From Gammaproteobacteria bacterium (GTDB taxonomy: Bacteria; Pseudomonadota; Gammaproteobacteria; Pseudomonadales; Azotimanducaceae), in NCBI GenBank assembly GCA_009843635.1, contig VYDB01000124.1, positions 1-64,000 of the forward strand: a DNA stretch of 64,000 bases, written 5' to 3'. The notes beneath the pieces were generated by a model. The model ran no database searches. It saw only the letters and a program-made list of their open reading frames with translations, and was not told where the DNA came from. The translations under genes were made by a program, and so were the position numbers. Below are positions 18,261 to 27,233 of the stretch, piece after piece (the stretch's first letter is position 1; every line of letters begins with the position of its first letter).

Positions 18261-18577
18261 AAAATGCCCTTGACGCCGGAACGCGCCGCATTCTACCCGC
18301 TTTTTCCCGAGCACCCGGTTTACTCCCAGCGCCCCCTCTTTATTCCCAGCGCCCCCGCACTCCCAACACTCCCATCAACCGAATCGAGGGCGGAACGCCC
18401 TTATCCGGGGAATGATGCCGGGTTCGGCAGTGGACTCTTGGATCGAGGGCGTTCCGCATACCATTCGATCAATGGTCTTGGGCGTAGGTTGGCCGTCAAG
18501 CAGCCGTCAAGCAGGTCGTTGCGACACAATATAGGTCGTGATACAGTGTTGTATCATTCTTGTTTCCCTGCCAGCCT
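18261..18577. other. Divergent intergenic region between livH and the GPH transporter
   Basis: 317 bp without a convincing gene. It holds a short direct repeat (TCCCAGCGCCCC, twice, about 18325-18355), a hairpin AGGGCG-GAA-CGCCCT near 18386-18400, a repeated ATCGAGGGCG, a tandem duplication of GCCGTCAAGCAG near 18492-18515, and at its right end a promoter overlapping the 18-bp palindrome at 18539-18556. The left part must carry the livH promoter, but I cannot place it. Confidence 0.5.
18539..18556 (+). promoter_or_regulatory. TetR-type operator overlapping the GPH transporter promoter
   Basis: TGATACAGTGTTGTATCA has perfect 7-bp arms TGATACA/TGTATCA around 4 bp. A -35-like TTGCGA (18519-18524) and a -10-like TACAGT (18542-18547) are separated by 17 bp, and the -10 lies inside the operator, so bound repressor would occlude RNA polymerase. 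The same 18-bp element recurs at 22183, 33124, 46678 and 46725. The TetR gene at 20002 is two genes downstream, suggesting autoregulation. Confidence 0.75.
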
Positions 18578-20005
18578 ATGTTCGTACGCCCAATCCTGCG
18601 GGCCAGCTTTGTCGCTTCCGGTGCCGGCAGCGGCGTGATCAGCAATGGGTTGTCTTACTTCCTACTGATCTACTACAGCCAAGTGTTGGGATTGGATCCG
18701 GCGCTGGCCGGGCTGGCGATGCTGATATTGCTGGTGTTCGATGCCGTGTCCGATCCGGTGGTGGGAAGGTGGTCCGATCGGCTGAAGCACCGGCTGGGCC
18801 GCCGTCATCCGTTTCTGTTCGCGGCCATCGTTCCCACCGCGCTGGCTTACTACCTCCTATGGAATCCGCCGACGCTTTCCCAAACGGGTTTGTTCATCTA
18901 CCTATTGGCCGTGGCGCTGGTCCTGCGAACCGCGCTGACCATGCATGCCGTGCCTTTCAACGCCCTGTTGCCGGAGGTCACCACTGACTACGATCAACGC
19001 ACCCGTCTGCTCAACGACGCCTATTCCGGATCCTGGTTTTTCGGCACCATCATGGCGGTAGCCATGTACGCCTATTGGCTGGCCGACCTGCCTAGCGAGC
19101 CTCCGGGCAGCGGCGTGCTCCGTGCGGAGGGCTATGTTCAAGCCGGACTGGTGACCGGCGTCCTCGTGCTGTTCTTCTTGGCGTTTGCCGCCTTTGCAAC
19201 CCGTTCGATCATTCCACAACTCGCCCCACCCCCCCACCGGTCTGATTCCTTCGTCGAGATGTGGCGTGAAGGCGCAGCCACCCTGAACGACAGGAACTTT
19301 CTGGCGATGGTTGCCAGCGGCTTGATGAACGCCGCCGCCTGGGGCACTTCCATGGCGCTCTGGGCGTACATGCAGCCCTACTTTTGGGGTTTCTCAACTT
19401 CCGAAACCAGCATCATCCTTGCCTCTCAGTTGCTCTCCGCGGCGTTGGCCTTCACGCTGACGCCTAGGCTGGCGGCAGGACGGGAAAAGAAGCCCGTGTT
19501 CATCGCACTGCTCTTGCTTGCCATAGCCGCAAACACCGGCCCCGTGTTCCTTGAGTTGATCGGGGTGTTTCCAGACATGGGCAGCCCGGTCCGCTTCCAC
19601 ATCCTCGTGGCCCTGGGCGTCGTTCAGGTGTTGCTTATCGTCATGTCTTCCGCAATCGGCGCTTCGATGATTGCGGACATCGTGGAGGCTAGGGAACTCG
19701 TCACCGGCAGGCGCGAAGAGGGCTTGCTGTTCGCCGTGCTCTCGTTCACTGGCAAGGTGGCCACAGGCATAGGCGCTTGGGTGGCGGGCATGCTGCTCTC
19801 CTTGATTCGCTTTCCGCAGGACAGCGCGGCGACAGCCGTGCCCCCGGACACAGTCGCTCGGCTTGGATGGGTTTACGGTCCCACACTGGCGGCGCTTTAC
19901 GGCGTGTCGATTCTCGCACTGCGTTACTATCGCCTCGACAGGGCACAGCACCAAAGCAATTTGGAGATGCTGGCGCATTCACAACTCTCGGAATCCAAAC
20001 CATGA
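18578..20005 (+). CDS. MFS transporter, GPH (glycoside-pentoside-hexuronide):cation symporter type
   Basis: 475-residue, 12-helix inner-membrane transporter. The loop VVGRWSDRLKHRLGRRHPFLF (about residues 58-78) is the MelB/GPH signature after TM2. MHAVPFNALLPEVTTDYDQRTRLLNDA (about 125-151) is the second conserved GPH segment. A large periplasmic or cytosolic loop near 175-195 is followed by six further helices. ATG 18578 is chosen; a TTG at 18560 would fall on the edge of the operator and adds MFPCQP. The stop overlaps the TetR start (ATGA at 20002), so transporter, regulator and Rieske enzyme are one transcript. GPH members carry sugars, but many bacterial paralogues carry other solutes, so the cargo is unassigned. 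Confidence 0.87.
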   Translation: MFVRPILRASFVASGAGSGVISNGLSYFLLIYYSQVLGLDPALAGLAMLILLVFDAVSDPVVGRWSDRLKHRLGRRHPFLFAAIVPTALAYYLLWNPPTLSQTGLFIYLLAVALVLRTALTMHAVPFNALLPEVTTDYDQRTRLLNDAYSGSWFFGTIMAVAMYAYWLADLPSEPPGSGVLRAEGYVQAGLVTGVLVLFFLAFAAFATRSIIPQLAPPPHRSDSFVEMWREGAATLNDRNFLAMVASGLMNAAAWGTSMALWAYMQPYFWGFSTSETSIILASQLLSAALAFTLTPRLAAGREKKPVFIALLLLAIAANTGPVFLELIGVFPDMGSPVRFHILVALGVVQVLLIVMSSAIGASMIADIVEARELVTGRREEGLLFAVLSFTGKVATGIGAWVAGMLLSLIRFPQDSAATAVPPDTVARLGWVYGPTLAALYGVSILALRYYRLDRAQHQSNLEMLAHSQLSESKP

Positions 20006-20562
20006 AAACCTCTGGAAAACATGTCATTCGGCCAGCCACTTTGGAGGCGATCGTCGACGCAGCCGTGCGGCTACTTAACGTGAACATCGGCGCCAGCCTG
20101 AGCGAGATCGCCATCCACGCCGGGATCGGTCGGGCCACGCTGCATCGTCATTTTCGTGACCGCAACGATTTGATCCGATTCATCGGAACGCGCTGCATTG
20201 AAGAAATGAATGCCGCGGTGCTGGCGGTGGATGCGCCTGACAAGCCAGCCATCGAAAGGTTGCGCTCGATGTTTGTCGAGGTCGCTCCGCTCGGAGACCG
20301 CTACAACTTCCTGCGCTTGGAAAGGCGCAGGGACGAGGGCGTTCGGCAGGCCTACAACACCCAACTCGGATGGGTCGATGCCTTGGTGGAAGACTTGCGC
20401 GCGCAAGGGGAAATCTCACGGGAGGTGCCAGTCCGATGGGTGACCGCGCAGATCGACCAACTGGTATGGACGGCTTGGCAAGCGGTTGCCGAAGACTATC
20501 TCAGCGCCGCCGAGGCCTCGGAATTGGCGATGCGCACACTACTCAACGGATTGAAGGATTGA
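20002..20562 (+). CDS. TetR/AcrR-family repressor, paralogue of the regulator at 46028
   Basis: 186 residues. The N-terminal helix-turn-helix includes SLSEIAIHAGIGRATLHRHF at about residues 27-46, with recognition helix GRATLHRHF; the C-terminal ligand-binding domain is all-helical. About 99 of 155 aligned residues (by eye, without gaps) are identical to the TetR protein encoded at 46028-46657, and the recognition helix is the same. Both should therefore bind the same 18-bp palindrome. The start overlaps the transporter stop. The Rieske gene begins 20 bp downstream. The inducer is probably the pathway substrate or its CoA/amine derivative, but this is inference. Confidence 0.9.
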   Translation: MKTSGKHVIRPATLEAIVDAAVRLLNVNIGASLSEIAIHAGIGRATLHRHFRDRNDLIRFIGTRCIEEMNAAVLAVDAPDKPAIERLRSMFVEVAPLGDRYNFLRLERRRDEGVRQAYNTQLGWVDALVEDLRAQGEISREVPVRWVTAQIDQLVWTAWQAVAEDYLSAAEASELAMRTLLNGLKD

Positions 20563-20582
20563 AACAGCAGCAGGTTGCAACG

Positions 20583-21797
20583 ATGAACGCCAACGCACAA
20601 TGCCCGACACAACTGCTCCCCAAGGAAACCTATTACGACCCCGCCTGGCTCGACCGGGAGCGCCGTGAACTCTTCGATCAGTCCTGGCTCTACGCCTGCA
20701 CCGAGGCGATGGTCCCGAACCCAGGCGACTACCACGTCTGCAACCTAATGGGCCAGTCCCTGTTCGTGGTTCGGGATAGCGGCGGCAGCCTGCGCGCTTT
20801 CCACAACCTTTGCCGCCACCGGGGCTGCGAAGTGCTGGAGGGTACCGGCAATGCGGGCCAGTCCATCCGCTGTCCCTATCACCGGTGGACGTACGGGCTG
20901 GAAGGCCATCTGCGGGCGGTGCCCAACGAGCGCGAGTGCTTCGATGCGCTGCCTCGGGAAGGTTTGGGCCTGCTGCCGGCCTCGGCGGGAGCCTATCGTG
21001 GGCTAGTGTTCGTCAACCCGAGCCCTTCGCCCAAGGATGACTTCAGCGCATGGATCGCCAACTTGGACGATCACGGCTGGCCGCACCGTTTCGATGACGG
21101 GAGCCTCGAATTCGTCGGCGAATCCGTTTACGAGATCAAGTGCAACTGGAAGGTCTTTTACGAGAACGCGATCGACGGCTACCACTTGGGCTACCTGCAC
21201 GACAAGACCCTTGGGCAGCTATACCCAAGCCGAAACCTCTGGGAACTGGTGGGCCGCAACCACGTCTGGTACAGCACGGAGCGGGAGGGGCCGCCGCAAG
21301 CCAGCCCCAAGCTGATTGCCGATGGCGCCAAGGGGCATGGCGCGCGCATGATCGAGGGGCAAACCGAAGAGGCGTTCTACCCGGGCGTGGTGATGCTGTT
21401 TCCGTTGACCACGCTTTCGCCCAACCCCTACGGTTTCAGTGTATCCACGCTGGAGCCCGTGCATTCGGAACTCACCAACCTGCGCGTCCACACCTGGGCA
21501 CCGCCTCGGCCAGGGGACGGGCGCCGCAGCGATGGCAACGGGGCAAAGTCGAAGGCCGACAAGCGCGGCAGCTACATCCTGCGCAGCGAACAGCCCGTCC
21601 GCCTTGCGGACCTCGACGGCCATCCCTTGGAATCGGGTAATTTCCAGCTCGAGGACATGTGGATCGTGGAGAAGGTGCAGCGCAACCTGCATTCGCCCCA
21701 TTTCCAAGTCGGCCCGATGGCGCAGGGGGCGGGCGCCGAGACGCCGTTGGCCGAGTTCCAGCGCCAAGTGCTCAATTTCGTGCCGTTGCCCGGCTGA
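20583..21797 (+). CDS. Rieske non-heme iron oxygenase, large subunit
   Basis: 404-residue aromatic-ring-hydroxylating dioxygenase or Rieske demethylase family protein. The [2Fe-2S] ligands are C77 and H79 (CRH) and C97 and H100 (CPYH), with the standard 17-residue gap. The mononuclear iron site is in NAIDGYHLGYLHDKT (two His), with an acidic ligand in the C-terminal LEDMWIVEKVQRN segment. The ATG at 20583 follows AGGTTGCAACG. No small subunit, ferredoxin or reductase gene is adjacent, which fits the single-subunit (alpha3) types such as choline or betaine monooxygenases and O/N-demethylases rather than naphthalene-type dioxygenases. An N-demethylation or hydroxylation role is inferred from neighbouring amine oxidases. 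Confidence 0.88.
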   Translation: MNANAQCPTQLLPKETYYDPAWLDRERRELFDQSWLYACTEAMVPNPGDYHVCNLMGQSLFVVRDSGGSLRAFHNLCRHRGCEVLEGTGNAGQSIRCPYHRWTYGLEGHLRAVPNERECFDALPREGLGLLPASAGAYRGLVFVNPSPSPKDDFSAWIANLDDHGWPHRFDDGSLEFVGESVYEIKCNWKVFYENAIDGYHLGYLHDKTLGQLYPSRNLWELVGRNHVWYSTEREGPPQASPKLIADGAKGHGARMIEGQTEEAFYPGVVMLFPLTTLSPNPYGFSVSTLEPVHSELTNLRVHTWAPPRPGDGRRSDGNGAKSKADKRGSYILRSEQPVRLADLDGHPLESGNFQLEDMWIVEKVQRNLHSPHFQVGPMAQGAGAETPLAEFQRQVLNFVPLPG

Positions 21798-21811
21798 GGC
21801 GCAAAGCGCCT
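21797..21811 (+). terminator. Short hairpin at the end of the Rieske gene
   Basis: AGGCGC-AAA-GCGCCT forms a perfect 6-bp stem with a 3-base loop, beginning on the last base of the stop codon. There is no U-tract, so intrinsic termination is only possible, not shown. Confidence 0.35.
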
Positions 21812-21979
21812 TCGGTTGCGGGGTGCTTCGTCCGGCTCAACAGCCCATGTTCGCTGTGTTCCGCTATGGCCGCGGCCGAAAGCTCGCATTTGAGGTGCTG
21901 GCGTAAGCATCCTGTCGAGACTCTAATCAATTGGTGATCGCTATGCGGATGCCACCCACGCTTAACCTATAGACCCGCA

Positions 21980-22016
21980 CGGCCTCTTTTTCGAGTTTGC
22001 TCGCGAACAGAGGCCG
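21980..22016. repeat. Inverted repeat with 8-bp arms
   Basis: CGGCCTCT (21980-21987) and AGAGGCCG (22009-22016) are exact complements around a 21-nt loop that itself contains TTTGCTCGCGAA. It lies in a non-coding stretch. It may be a transcription-end structure or a remnant of a mobile sequence; nothing decides this. Confidence 0.4.
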
Positions 22017-22182
22017 CCGATCGCCCGCGCCTCGCGTCGGCGGCGGCCGTCACCGTCACTGCGCTCCGGTCTCGACGAGCTCCGGCGCCTCATCCACTCC
22101 AAGCCAAATCTCTGCCAATGCCGCGCGCAGCTAAAAAAGAGACCGCAAAACCGGGAAAAGGGTTGTGGTAGTCCATACACAA

Positions 22183-22200
22183 TGATACGATTTTGTCTCA
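22183..22200 (+). promoter_or_regulatory. TetR-type operator overlapping the TonB receptor promoter
   Basis: TGATACGATTTTGTCTCA matches the shared 18-bp palindrome. A -35-like TTGTGG (22163-22168) and a -10-like TACGAT (22186-22191) are separated by 17 bp. The -10 occupies the same place in the operator as at 18539 and 46725. This puts the receptor gene under the same TetR control. Confidence 0.7.
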
Positions 22201-22326
22201 TATCAGCGATGGTCGTCGCCGGTTGGCGGTATCGGTGCGGTGATGAGGGCCGGGAAACCACGACGAACATTGAGTTTTGGCGAATGGTATCCGTTGACCA
22301 ACGGCCCCACATGGAGGAGAGGAATC

Positions 22327-24642
22327 ATGAAGCTGAAGATGACTCGCGCGCTCGCCGCGCTTCTCACTTTGTCGCTGGTCGCCTGGGCGGTCCCGCAATC
22401 AGTAGTCGCGCAAGCGCCTCAGGAAGCGGCCATCGAGGAGGTGGTGGTCACCGCCCAGAAGCGCAGCCAGTCCATCGAGGATGTGCCACTGTCGATTTCC
22501 GCGACTACCGGCGAAGCGCTGCGCGACTCCTTGACTATCGACGCGAAAGATCTGTTCATGACGACACCTGGCCTTTCAGGGTTTGGGGCCGACGACGATC
22601 TCAGCACCATGTCGATACGCGGCGTTTCCCGGAACGACTTCGGCATTGGCGGGGATCCTGCAATCGGCGTTTTCAAAAATGGCGTGTATTCCGGGACCTC
22701 GGGGGAAGCGCTCACGAGCTTTTATGACATCGACCGGGTGGAGGTGTTGCGCGGGCCGCAAGGGCTGCTGTTCGGTCGCGCTGCCATCGGCGGTGCCCTG
22801 CACGTCGTAACGCGCAAGCCTTCCCTGGATGGGGGGGTCTCGGGTTCCTTCGGCGCTGGGGGCGGCGAACGCGGCCAGCTTCGGATGGATGGAGCCGTCA
22901 ACATACCCGCCAGCGATACGCTCGCCTTTCGCTTGGCGGGATTTCATCGGGAGGAGGATGGCTGGGTCAACAATCTCGTGCCCGGCCCCGATTCCGGGGC
23001 GTCGAACTACGAAGGCTTTAGAGCCAGCGCACTCTATGAAGAGGGGCCGCTCAGCGTCTTCGTCATGGGCGAGTATGACGACCGTGAGGGACCAAGCGCC
23101 ATCTTGGTGCCCATCGGCGCCTCGTTGCAGGAGCCCGTGCTGTCGGACAGCATTTACGATATCGAATCGGACCTCGACCGCTCGGATAATCGCGAAACCG
23201 CAGAGATTTTCAACTTCATGGTCGAGATCAACTACGAGATGGACAGCGGCACGCTGACCTCCCTGACCGGCGTTCGAACCCATGACCGTTTCTATGCAAT
23301 GAACGAGGACGCGAGCGCCGTCCCGTTCATAAACTCGGGTGGCGATCAAGATGGCGAGTACTACAGCCAGGAGCTTCGCTTCGTATCGTCCGATGAAGGC
23401 TCTGTGCGGTGGTTCATGGGCGTGAGCGGGTTCGTTAGCCGTGTGGAGTCGGATGGATACACCAAAGGGGCCGAGGAGATATTCTGCCTATTCAATCTAG
23501 GGGCGGATTGCACCTCATTCCTAGCACAATTCGGCGTGCCTTGGTCGCCCTCGGCCGATGGCAGCTTCGAGGAGCTCTCGTTGGCAGAGAACGAATCCGC
23601 CGGCGCCTCCGTCTATGCGGACATCACCTTCAACCTCAGTGATGCCGCACGCTTCAGCCTAGGGCTTCGCTACAGCTATGAGGAGCGGGATTTCACGGTC
23701 GAATACCCGGAGTGGCCCAGCAGCTTGATAGACGACTACTTCGGCATTTTGTACTGGGTCGCGGCTGGCCGCACCACGGAGCCTGTCAAGAGCAGTGAAA
23801 GCTGGAGCAACCTGTCACCCCGCGCATTGATCGAATTCGACCTTGGCGCCAACGCCATGATCTATGCCTCGGCCACCAATGGATTCAAGCCCGGCGGTTT
23901 CAATGGTTACGCCATGGAAAACGCGGTTGGCTTTGATCCATCGACGTTTGTGCCCTTGTACAACGCCACTTCCAGCGTCGCATCCTACGACGAGGAGAAG
24001 GTCTGGTCCTATGAAGTGGGCGTCAAGGGAACGTTCCTGGACGGGGGCGGACGCTATGCGCTGTCCGGATACTATTACGACTACGAGGATCTGCAGACTC
24101 TGATCTTCGGCGCCGGCGGCACGACGGTTGACAACCTAGGTTCGGCGGAAGGACTCGGGCTGGAGTTCGAGGTGTCCGCAGCGCTGAACGAGTACCTGAG
24201 CGCCAACTTGGGCGTATCCTTGGCAAAGAGCGATATCGGCGACATGGAAAACGACTTGGAAGCGTGCTCCGAGCCCCACAACAACTACAGCGACTGCAAC
24301 GGCAACCGTTTGGCCTTCCATCCGGAGTTCAGCGCATCGGCCAGCTTGATGGCGAATGTACCGATGGGTTCCGTCGAATGGTTCGGCGTGGCCGAGATCG
24401 CGCATCAGGACCACGTGTTCAGCGCAGCCAGCAACAATCCTCAGTACGAAGTGGATGCTTGGACGATGGTCAACTTTCGGGTCGGCGCCTACATCGGCGA
24501 TGGATGGCAGGTGTCGGCGTTTGTTGAGAACGCCTTCGACGAGGAGTTGCTCTTCTACGGGTACGACCTGTACTTTGTCCAAGTAGGCGCGGATCCCTCG
24601 GTCCCGCGAACCTTCGGGTTCGATGTGCGCTACGAATTTTGA
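22327..24642 (+). CDS. TonB-dependent outer-membrane receptor (in the TetR regulon)
   Basis: 771 residues from the ATG at 22327, chosen for the GGAGGAGAGG ribosome site and because it gives a clean Sec signal peptide (MKLKMTRALAALLTLSLVAW to VVAQA, about 33 residues). The mature protein starts with the TonB box AIEEVVVTAQKR. The plug domain follows, with SIRGVSRNDFGIGGDPAIGVF and DRVEVLRGPQGLLFGRAAIGGALHVVTRKP. The 22-strand barrel ends in the aromatic terminus FGFDVRYEF, the BAM recognition signal. An extracellular loop with two cysteines (EIFCLFNLGADCTSF, and CSEPHNNYSDC further on) may be disulfide-bonded. It is probably the outer-membrane importer for the substrate handled by the neighbouring flavoproteins and hydroxylases; the ligand is unknown. 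Confidence 0.92.
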   Translation: MKLKMTRALAALLTLSLVAWAVPQSVVAQAPQEAAIEEVVVTAQKRSQSIEDVPLSISATTGEALRDSLTIDAKDLFMTTPGLSGFGADDDLSTMSIRGVSRNDFGIGGDPAIGVFKNGVYSGTSGEALTSFYDIDRVEVLRGPQGLLFGRAAIGGALHVVTRKPSLDGGVSGSFGAGGGERGQLRMDGAVNIPASDTLAFRLAGFHREEDGWVNNLVPGPDSGASNYEGFRASALYEEGPLSVFVMGEYDDREGPSAILVPIGASLQEPVLSDSIYDIESDLDRSDNRETAEIFNFMVEINYEMDSGTLTSLTGVRTHDRFYAMNEDASAVPFINSGGDQDGEYYSQELRFVSSDEGSVRWFMGVSGFVSRVESDGYTKGAEEIFCLFNLGADCTSFLAQFGVPWSPSADGSFEELSLAENESAGASVYADITFNLSDAARFSLGLRYSYEERDFTVEYPEWPSSLIDDYFGILYWVAAGRTTEPVKSSESWSNLSPRALIEFDLGANAMIYASATNGFKPGGFNGYAMENAVGFDPSTFVPLYNATSSVASYDEEKVWSYEVGVKGTFLDGGGRYALSGYYYDYEDLQTLIFGAGGTTVDNLGSAEGLGLEFEVSAALNEYLSANLGVSLAKSDIGDMENDLEACSEPHNNYSDCNGNRLAFHPEFSASASLMANVPMGSVEWFGVAEIAHQDHVFSAASNNPQYEVDAWTMVNFRVGAYIGDGWQVSAFVENAFDEELLFYGYDLYFVQVGADPSVPRTFGFDVRYEF

Positions 24643-24768
24643 CGCGCCGGATAATGGGCATCGTCTAAAACGGAGCGGGAAGGCTGCATGGTCGATCCTC
24701 CCCCTGCGGCGCCGGGGACCAAGTTGTGCATCTGCAGTCGGGTGATGGACGCAGGGAGACGCCAGCGC

Positions 24769-25221
24769 TTACGAGGTCTGGGTCTGGCCGGCGGCGTCGC
24801 CCGTCTCCGCCGGCTCGCCGGGCGCTGACCAGACCAGCCATGCCATGACCGCCGGCAGGACGATCTCCATCGCCAGTTCGATGAGCATCGACAGGGACGA
24901 AACCGCGTCGGCGCCCGCCGCAAAGGCCTTGCTCAGTCCGGCGACGATGTTGATGAAAGCCCATGCGAACAGGACGTTCTGCATTCTCTTAAGGCGCCTG
25001 AGGACGGCGAACAACAGCAGCAGCGTGCCAAGGGAGAATCCGTAGAAGTAGTGGTTCATCACCGCGAAGGTGTGCCAGGCCGCCTCGTCCAGAATCTTCA
25101 CTGTTCCCGGTTCCAAGAAGGCCAACGGACCGTCGAACGGAAAATAGACGAACGCCGTGCCCACGACGCCCATTACGAGCCACACTACGATGAGCGCCTT
25201 TACGATTCTGATCTTGTACAT
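24769..25221 (-). CDS. Small four-helix integral membrane protein, function unknown
   Basis: 150 residues from ATG 25221, which has AGGAGG 7 bases upstream. Four hydrophobic segments are visible, about residues 5-24 (KALIVVWLVMGVVGTAFVYF), 50-70 (NHYFYGFSLGTLLLLFAVL), 80-97 and 108-130. The tail is short and polar (EPAETGDAAGQTQTS). A conserved-looking HTFAVMNHYFYGF precedes helix 2 and holds two histidines. I do not recognise the family. It is the last gene of the operon that begins with four Tat-exported flavoproteins, 49 bp after the fourth. Possible roles are a membrane anchor, a quinone or heme-linked electron path, or a small permease; none is demonstrated. Confidence 0.75.
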   Translation of the reverse strand: MYKIRIVKALIVVWLVMGVVGTAFVYFPFDGPLAFLEPGTVKILDEAAWHTFAVMNHYFYGFSLGTLLLLFAVLRRLKRMQNVLFAWAFINIVAGLSKAFAAGADAVSSLSMLIELAMEIVLPAVMAWLVWSAPGEPAETGDAAGQTQTS

Positions 25222-25270
25222 GGGGATTCCTCCTTTAGCGACGGTGCCCTCTTTCAAACAGGCCAGTCAT

Positions 25271-27220
25271 TCAGCCCGCCAACTCTCCAACCGCCCGGTA
25301 CGCTTGGTCGATGGCACCTTGCATGAGCGCCAGGGCTTCGGCGTCGCTGTTGGCGATGGCTACGCGGCCTAGGGGCGCTCGGCCGATTTCGAAGGGGGCT
25401 TGCCCCTCCGCGAACTTCGGGTCGAACACCGGGCTCGGACCTTGGGCGTATCCGTGCGGCCACTGGTTGACCGTAAGGGCCGCGACGTCGCGGTCGAAGT
25501 CGAATCCCCAAGCACCAACCATGCCGTTCAGCATCCGTCGGACGTCCTTTTCGTAGTCGTCAAATGTCCGGCCCATCATCTCGTAGCGCCCCGTCTCCGC
25601 GCGATTGCGCGGGTCGGGCGCCCCCCAGCCCCGGGGCACGCCGCGCATGAACAGCACCGCTGGCTCGTCGGCGCTCGCCGGCACCCCATAGCCGTCGCCA
25701 AAGCCGCATTCGCAGGCGAAATTGGCCACGGTGTGCAGGTGGCCCGGACAGTAAGCAGCGCCGATGCCCGCTGCCTCGAACGCACGCCAATTGCGCAACA
25801 GCACGTTGGTGAGAACCATGGGCAGCTTGGTGGCCTGACTGAGCGCCTGGCTCTGGGCCTCGGGAAGCTCCTGCCAGATGTAGGGAATGGCGCTGTTCCA
25901 ACAGGCCAGCACACAGTGCCGGGCTTGCACGACTTCGGTTCTGTCACCCCGGACGTAGGTGACCGATACGGTCTCCGCGTTGTGCGGGTCGCCATCGTGG
26001 CGCACGTTCACCGCGGTGCTTTCGAGGCGCAGGCGCACTTCGGCGTTGGGCAGGTCCAGCTTGCTGTAGTCGAACGGCGCTGTCACCACGCTGGCCATGG
26101 TCTCGCCGCCGTCGGAAACGGCGGGAATCAGGTGGCGCACCAGCATCCGCGCCACCGTGGCGTTGCCGTCCGGGCACTGAGCGCCATCGGAGAACAGCAG
26201 CCTGAACAACTGCGGCAGCCGCTTGTGCCGGAAGAGGCGATAGCTGGTCGCCCCCAACCCGGGCCAGCCCATCCCCAAGGCTTGGATTGCAGGCGCGGAA
26301 TCGGCATACATGCCGCTGACGATCGTGGACGGGCGAAACCAACTGATCAGTTCCGGCTGCGTGATACCGCCGTGCCGGGTCAGGAAATCCTCATAGGTGA
26401 TGCCGTTCAGGTAGTCGAATTCGCCAAACATGCCGGGGTCGGTGCGGTCTTCGTTCAGTCGATAGAGGGCAAACAATTCCCTTTTCGAGGCCGCCGAAAG
26501 CGGCATTTGGTCTATATCGAGCCGAGTCGGGCTTTCGGGAATGGGGAACTGCAGCAATTGGGGGATATGGCCCGCCACGACCTTGTCCACGCCGTAGGTT
26601 TCCTTGTCGAAGAAGAACACGTGGCTCAGGCCGTGGCGGGCAAAGAAGTCTTGGTCGGTGTCGGCGGCAAGCTGTTCGAGATCCACGGCGATGTCCTCGA
26701 ACAACTCGGCCATGGGGTCGGTCATCAGCGGCACCGCGATGCCTTCGCTGCCGCCCATGCCAAGGTACAGGCGACCATCGAGTTCGAACTCGTTGCGCCG
26801 CGCGTGGCCGCCGAAATCGTCGTGATTATCGAGAATCAGGACGCGCGCACCCGGCTGGCGCTTGCGATAGAAGTGCGCGGCGGACAAACCGCTCAAGCCA
26901 CCGCCAACCACCACAAGATCATAGGTCGCCGAATCCGATTGCGTCGCCGAGCCCCATTCCTGCTGCCCCTCAAGGGCCAGCTTGTGGGCGACGACGTTGG
27001 ATTCCGGGTGGGAACCGCGCAAGCCGCCGCGCACCGGCGGATAAGTCGCGTCTGACACCGCGTGACGGATGGCGGCACCCGACCTGACTGGTTGGCTCCC
27101 CTGTGCCGCCACCAAGGGCGACGGGAAGCCGCTGGTTAGGGCGGTGCCCGCCAAACCCGCCGCCGCACCGTTGACGAAGTGCCGCCGCGTGATGCCGGGG
27201 TTGCGCGCTCGCGCGGTCAC
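25271..27220 (-). CDS. Tat-exported FAD-dependent amine oxidoreductase, spermidine-dehydrogenase-like (copy 4)
   Basis: 649 residues from a GTG at 27220, selected because it sits 13 bp after the previous gene and gives a proper twin-arginine leader, GITRRHFVNGAAAGLAGTAL. Upstream codons are an accidental extension through that gene. After the leader comes a short Pro/Tyr-rich segment (YPPVRGGLRGSHPESN). The FAD-binding Rossmann motif is VVVGGGLSGLSAAHFYRK, followed by ILDNHDDFGGHARRNEF. The C-terminal half carries HCVLACWNSAIPYIW and VAIANSDAEALALMQGAIDQA, the final FAD-contact segment. This layout matches periplasmic SpdH-type flavoproteins, which oxidise polyamines. Substrate and electron acceptor are not known. 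The 649-residue length equals that of copy 2. Confidence 0.8.
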   Translation of the reverse strand: MTARARNPGITRRHFVNGAAAGLAGTALTSGFPSPLVAAQGSQPVRSGAAIRHAVSDATYPPVRGGLRGSHPESNVVAHKLALEGQQEWGSATQSDSATYDLVVVGGGLSGLSAAHFYRKRQPGARVLILDNHDDFGGHARRNEFELDGRLYLGMGGSEGIAVPLMTDPMAELFEDIAVDLEQLAADTDQDFFARHGLSHVFFFDKETYGVDKVVAGHIPQLLQFPIPESPTRLDIDQMPLSAASKRELFALYRLNEDRTDPGMFGEFDYLNGITYEDFLTRHGGITQPELISWFRPSTIVSGMYADSAPAIQALGMGWPGLGATSYRLFRHKRLPQLFRLLFSDGAQCPDGNATVARMLVRHLIPAVSDGGETMASVVTAPFDYSKLDLPNAEVRLRLESTAVNVRHDGDPHNAETVSVTYVRGDRTEVVQARHCVLACWNSAIPYIWQELPEAQSQALSQATKLPMVLTNVLLRNWRAFEAAGIGAAYCPGHLHTVANFACECGFGDGYGVPASADEPAVLFMRGVPRGWGAPDPRNRAETGRYEMMGRTFDDYEKDVRRMLNGMVGAWGFDFDRDVAALTVNQWPHGYAQGPSPVFDPKFAEGQAPFEIGRAPLGRVAIANSDAEALALMQGAIDQAYRAVGELAG

Positions 27221-27233
27221 GGGGAAGCCCAGC

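Larger units (their letters stand above)
21798..22326. other. 529-bp intergenic region upstream of the TonB receptor
   Basis: I see no gene with a recognisable product. A 116-codon open frame on the minus strand (21962-22312) is low-complexity and Arg/Ser-rich and has no family signature. The region contains the hairpin after the Rieske gene, an 8-bp inverted repeat at 21980-22016 and the palindromic operator at 22183-22200. The leader from the operator to the receptor ATG is about 125 bp and ends in a strong GGAGGAGAGGAATC ribosome site. Confidence 0.5.

Noticed and set aside
21962..22312. 116-codon minus-strand open frame in the intergenic region
   Set aside because: Arg/Ser-rich, no ribosome site, no recognisable domain, and it spans the operator and promoter of the TonB receptor.
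25400..27055. 551-codon plus-strand open frame
   Set aside because: It is opposite the fourth flavoprotein gene, which has clear FAD motifs; antisense shadow.
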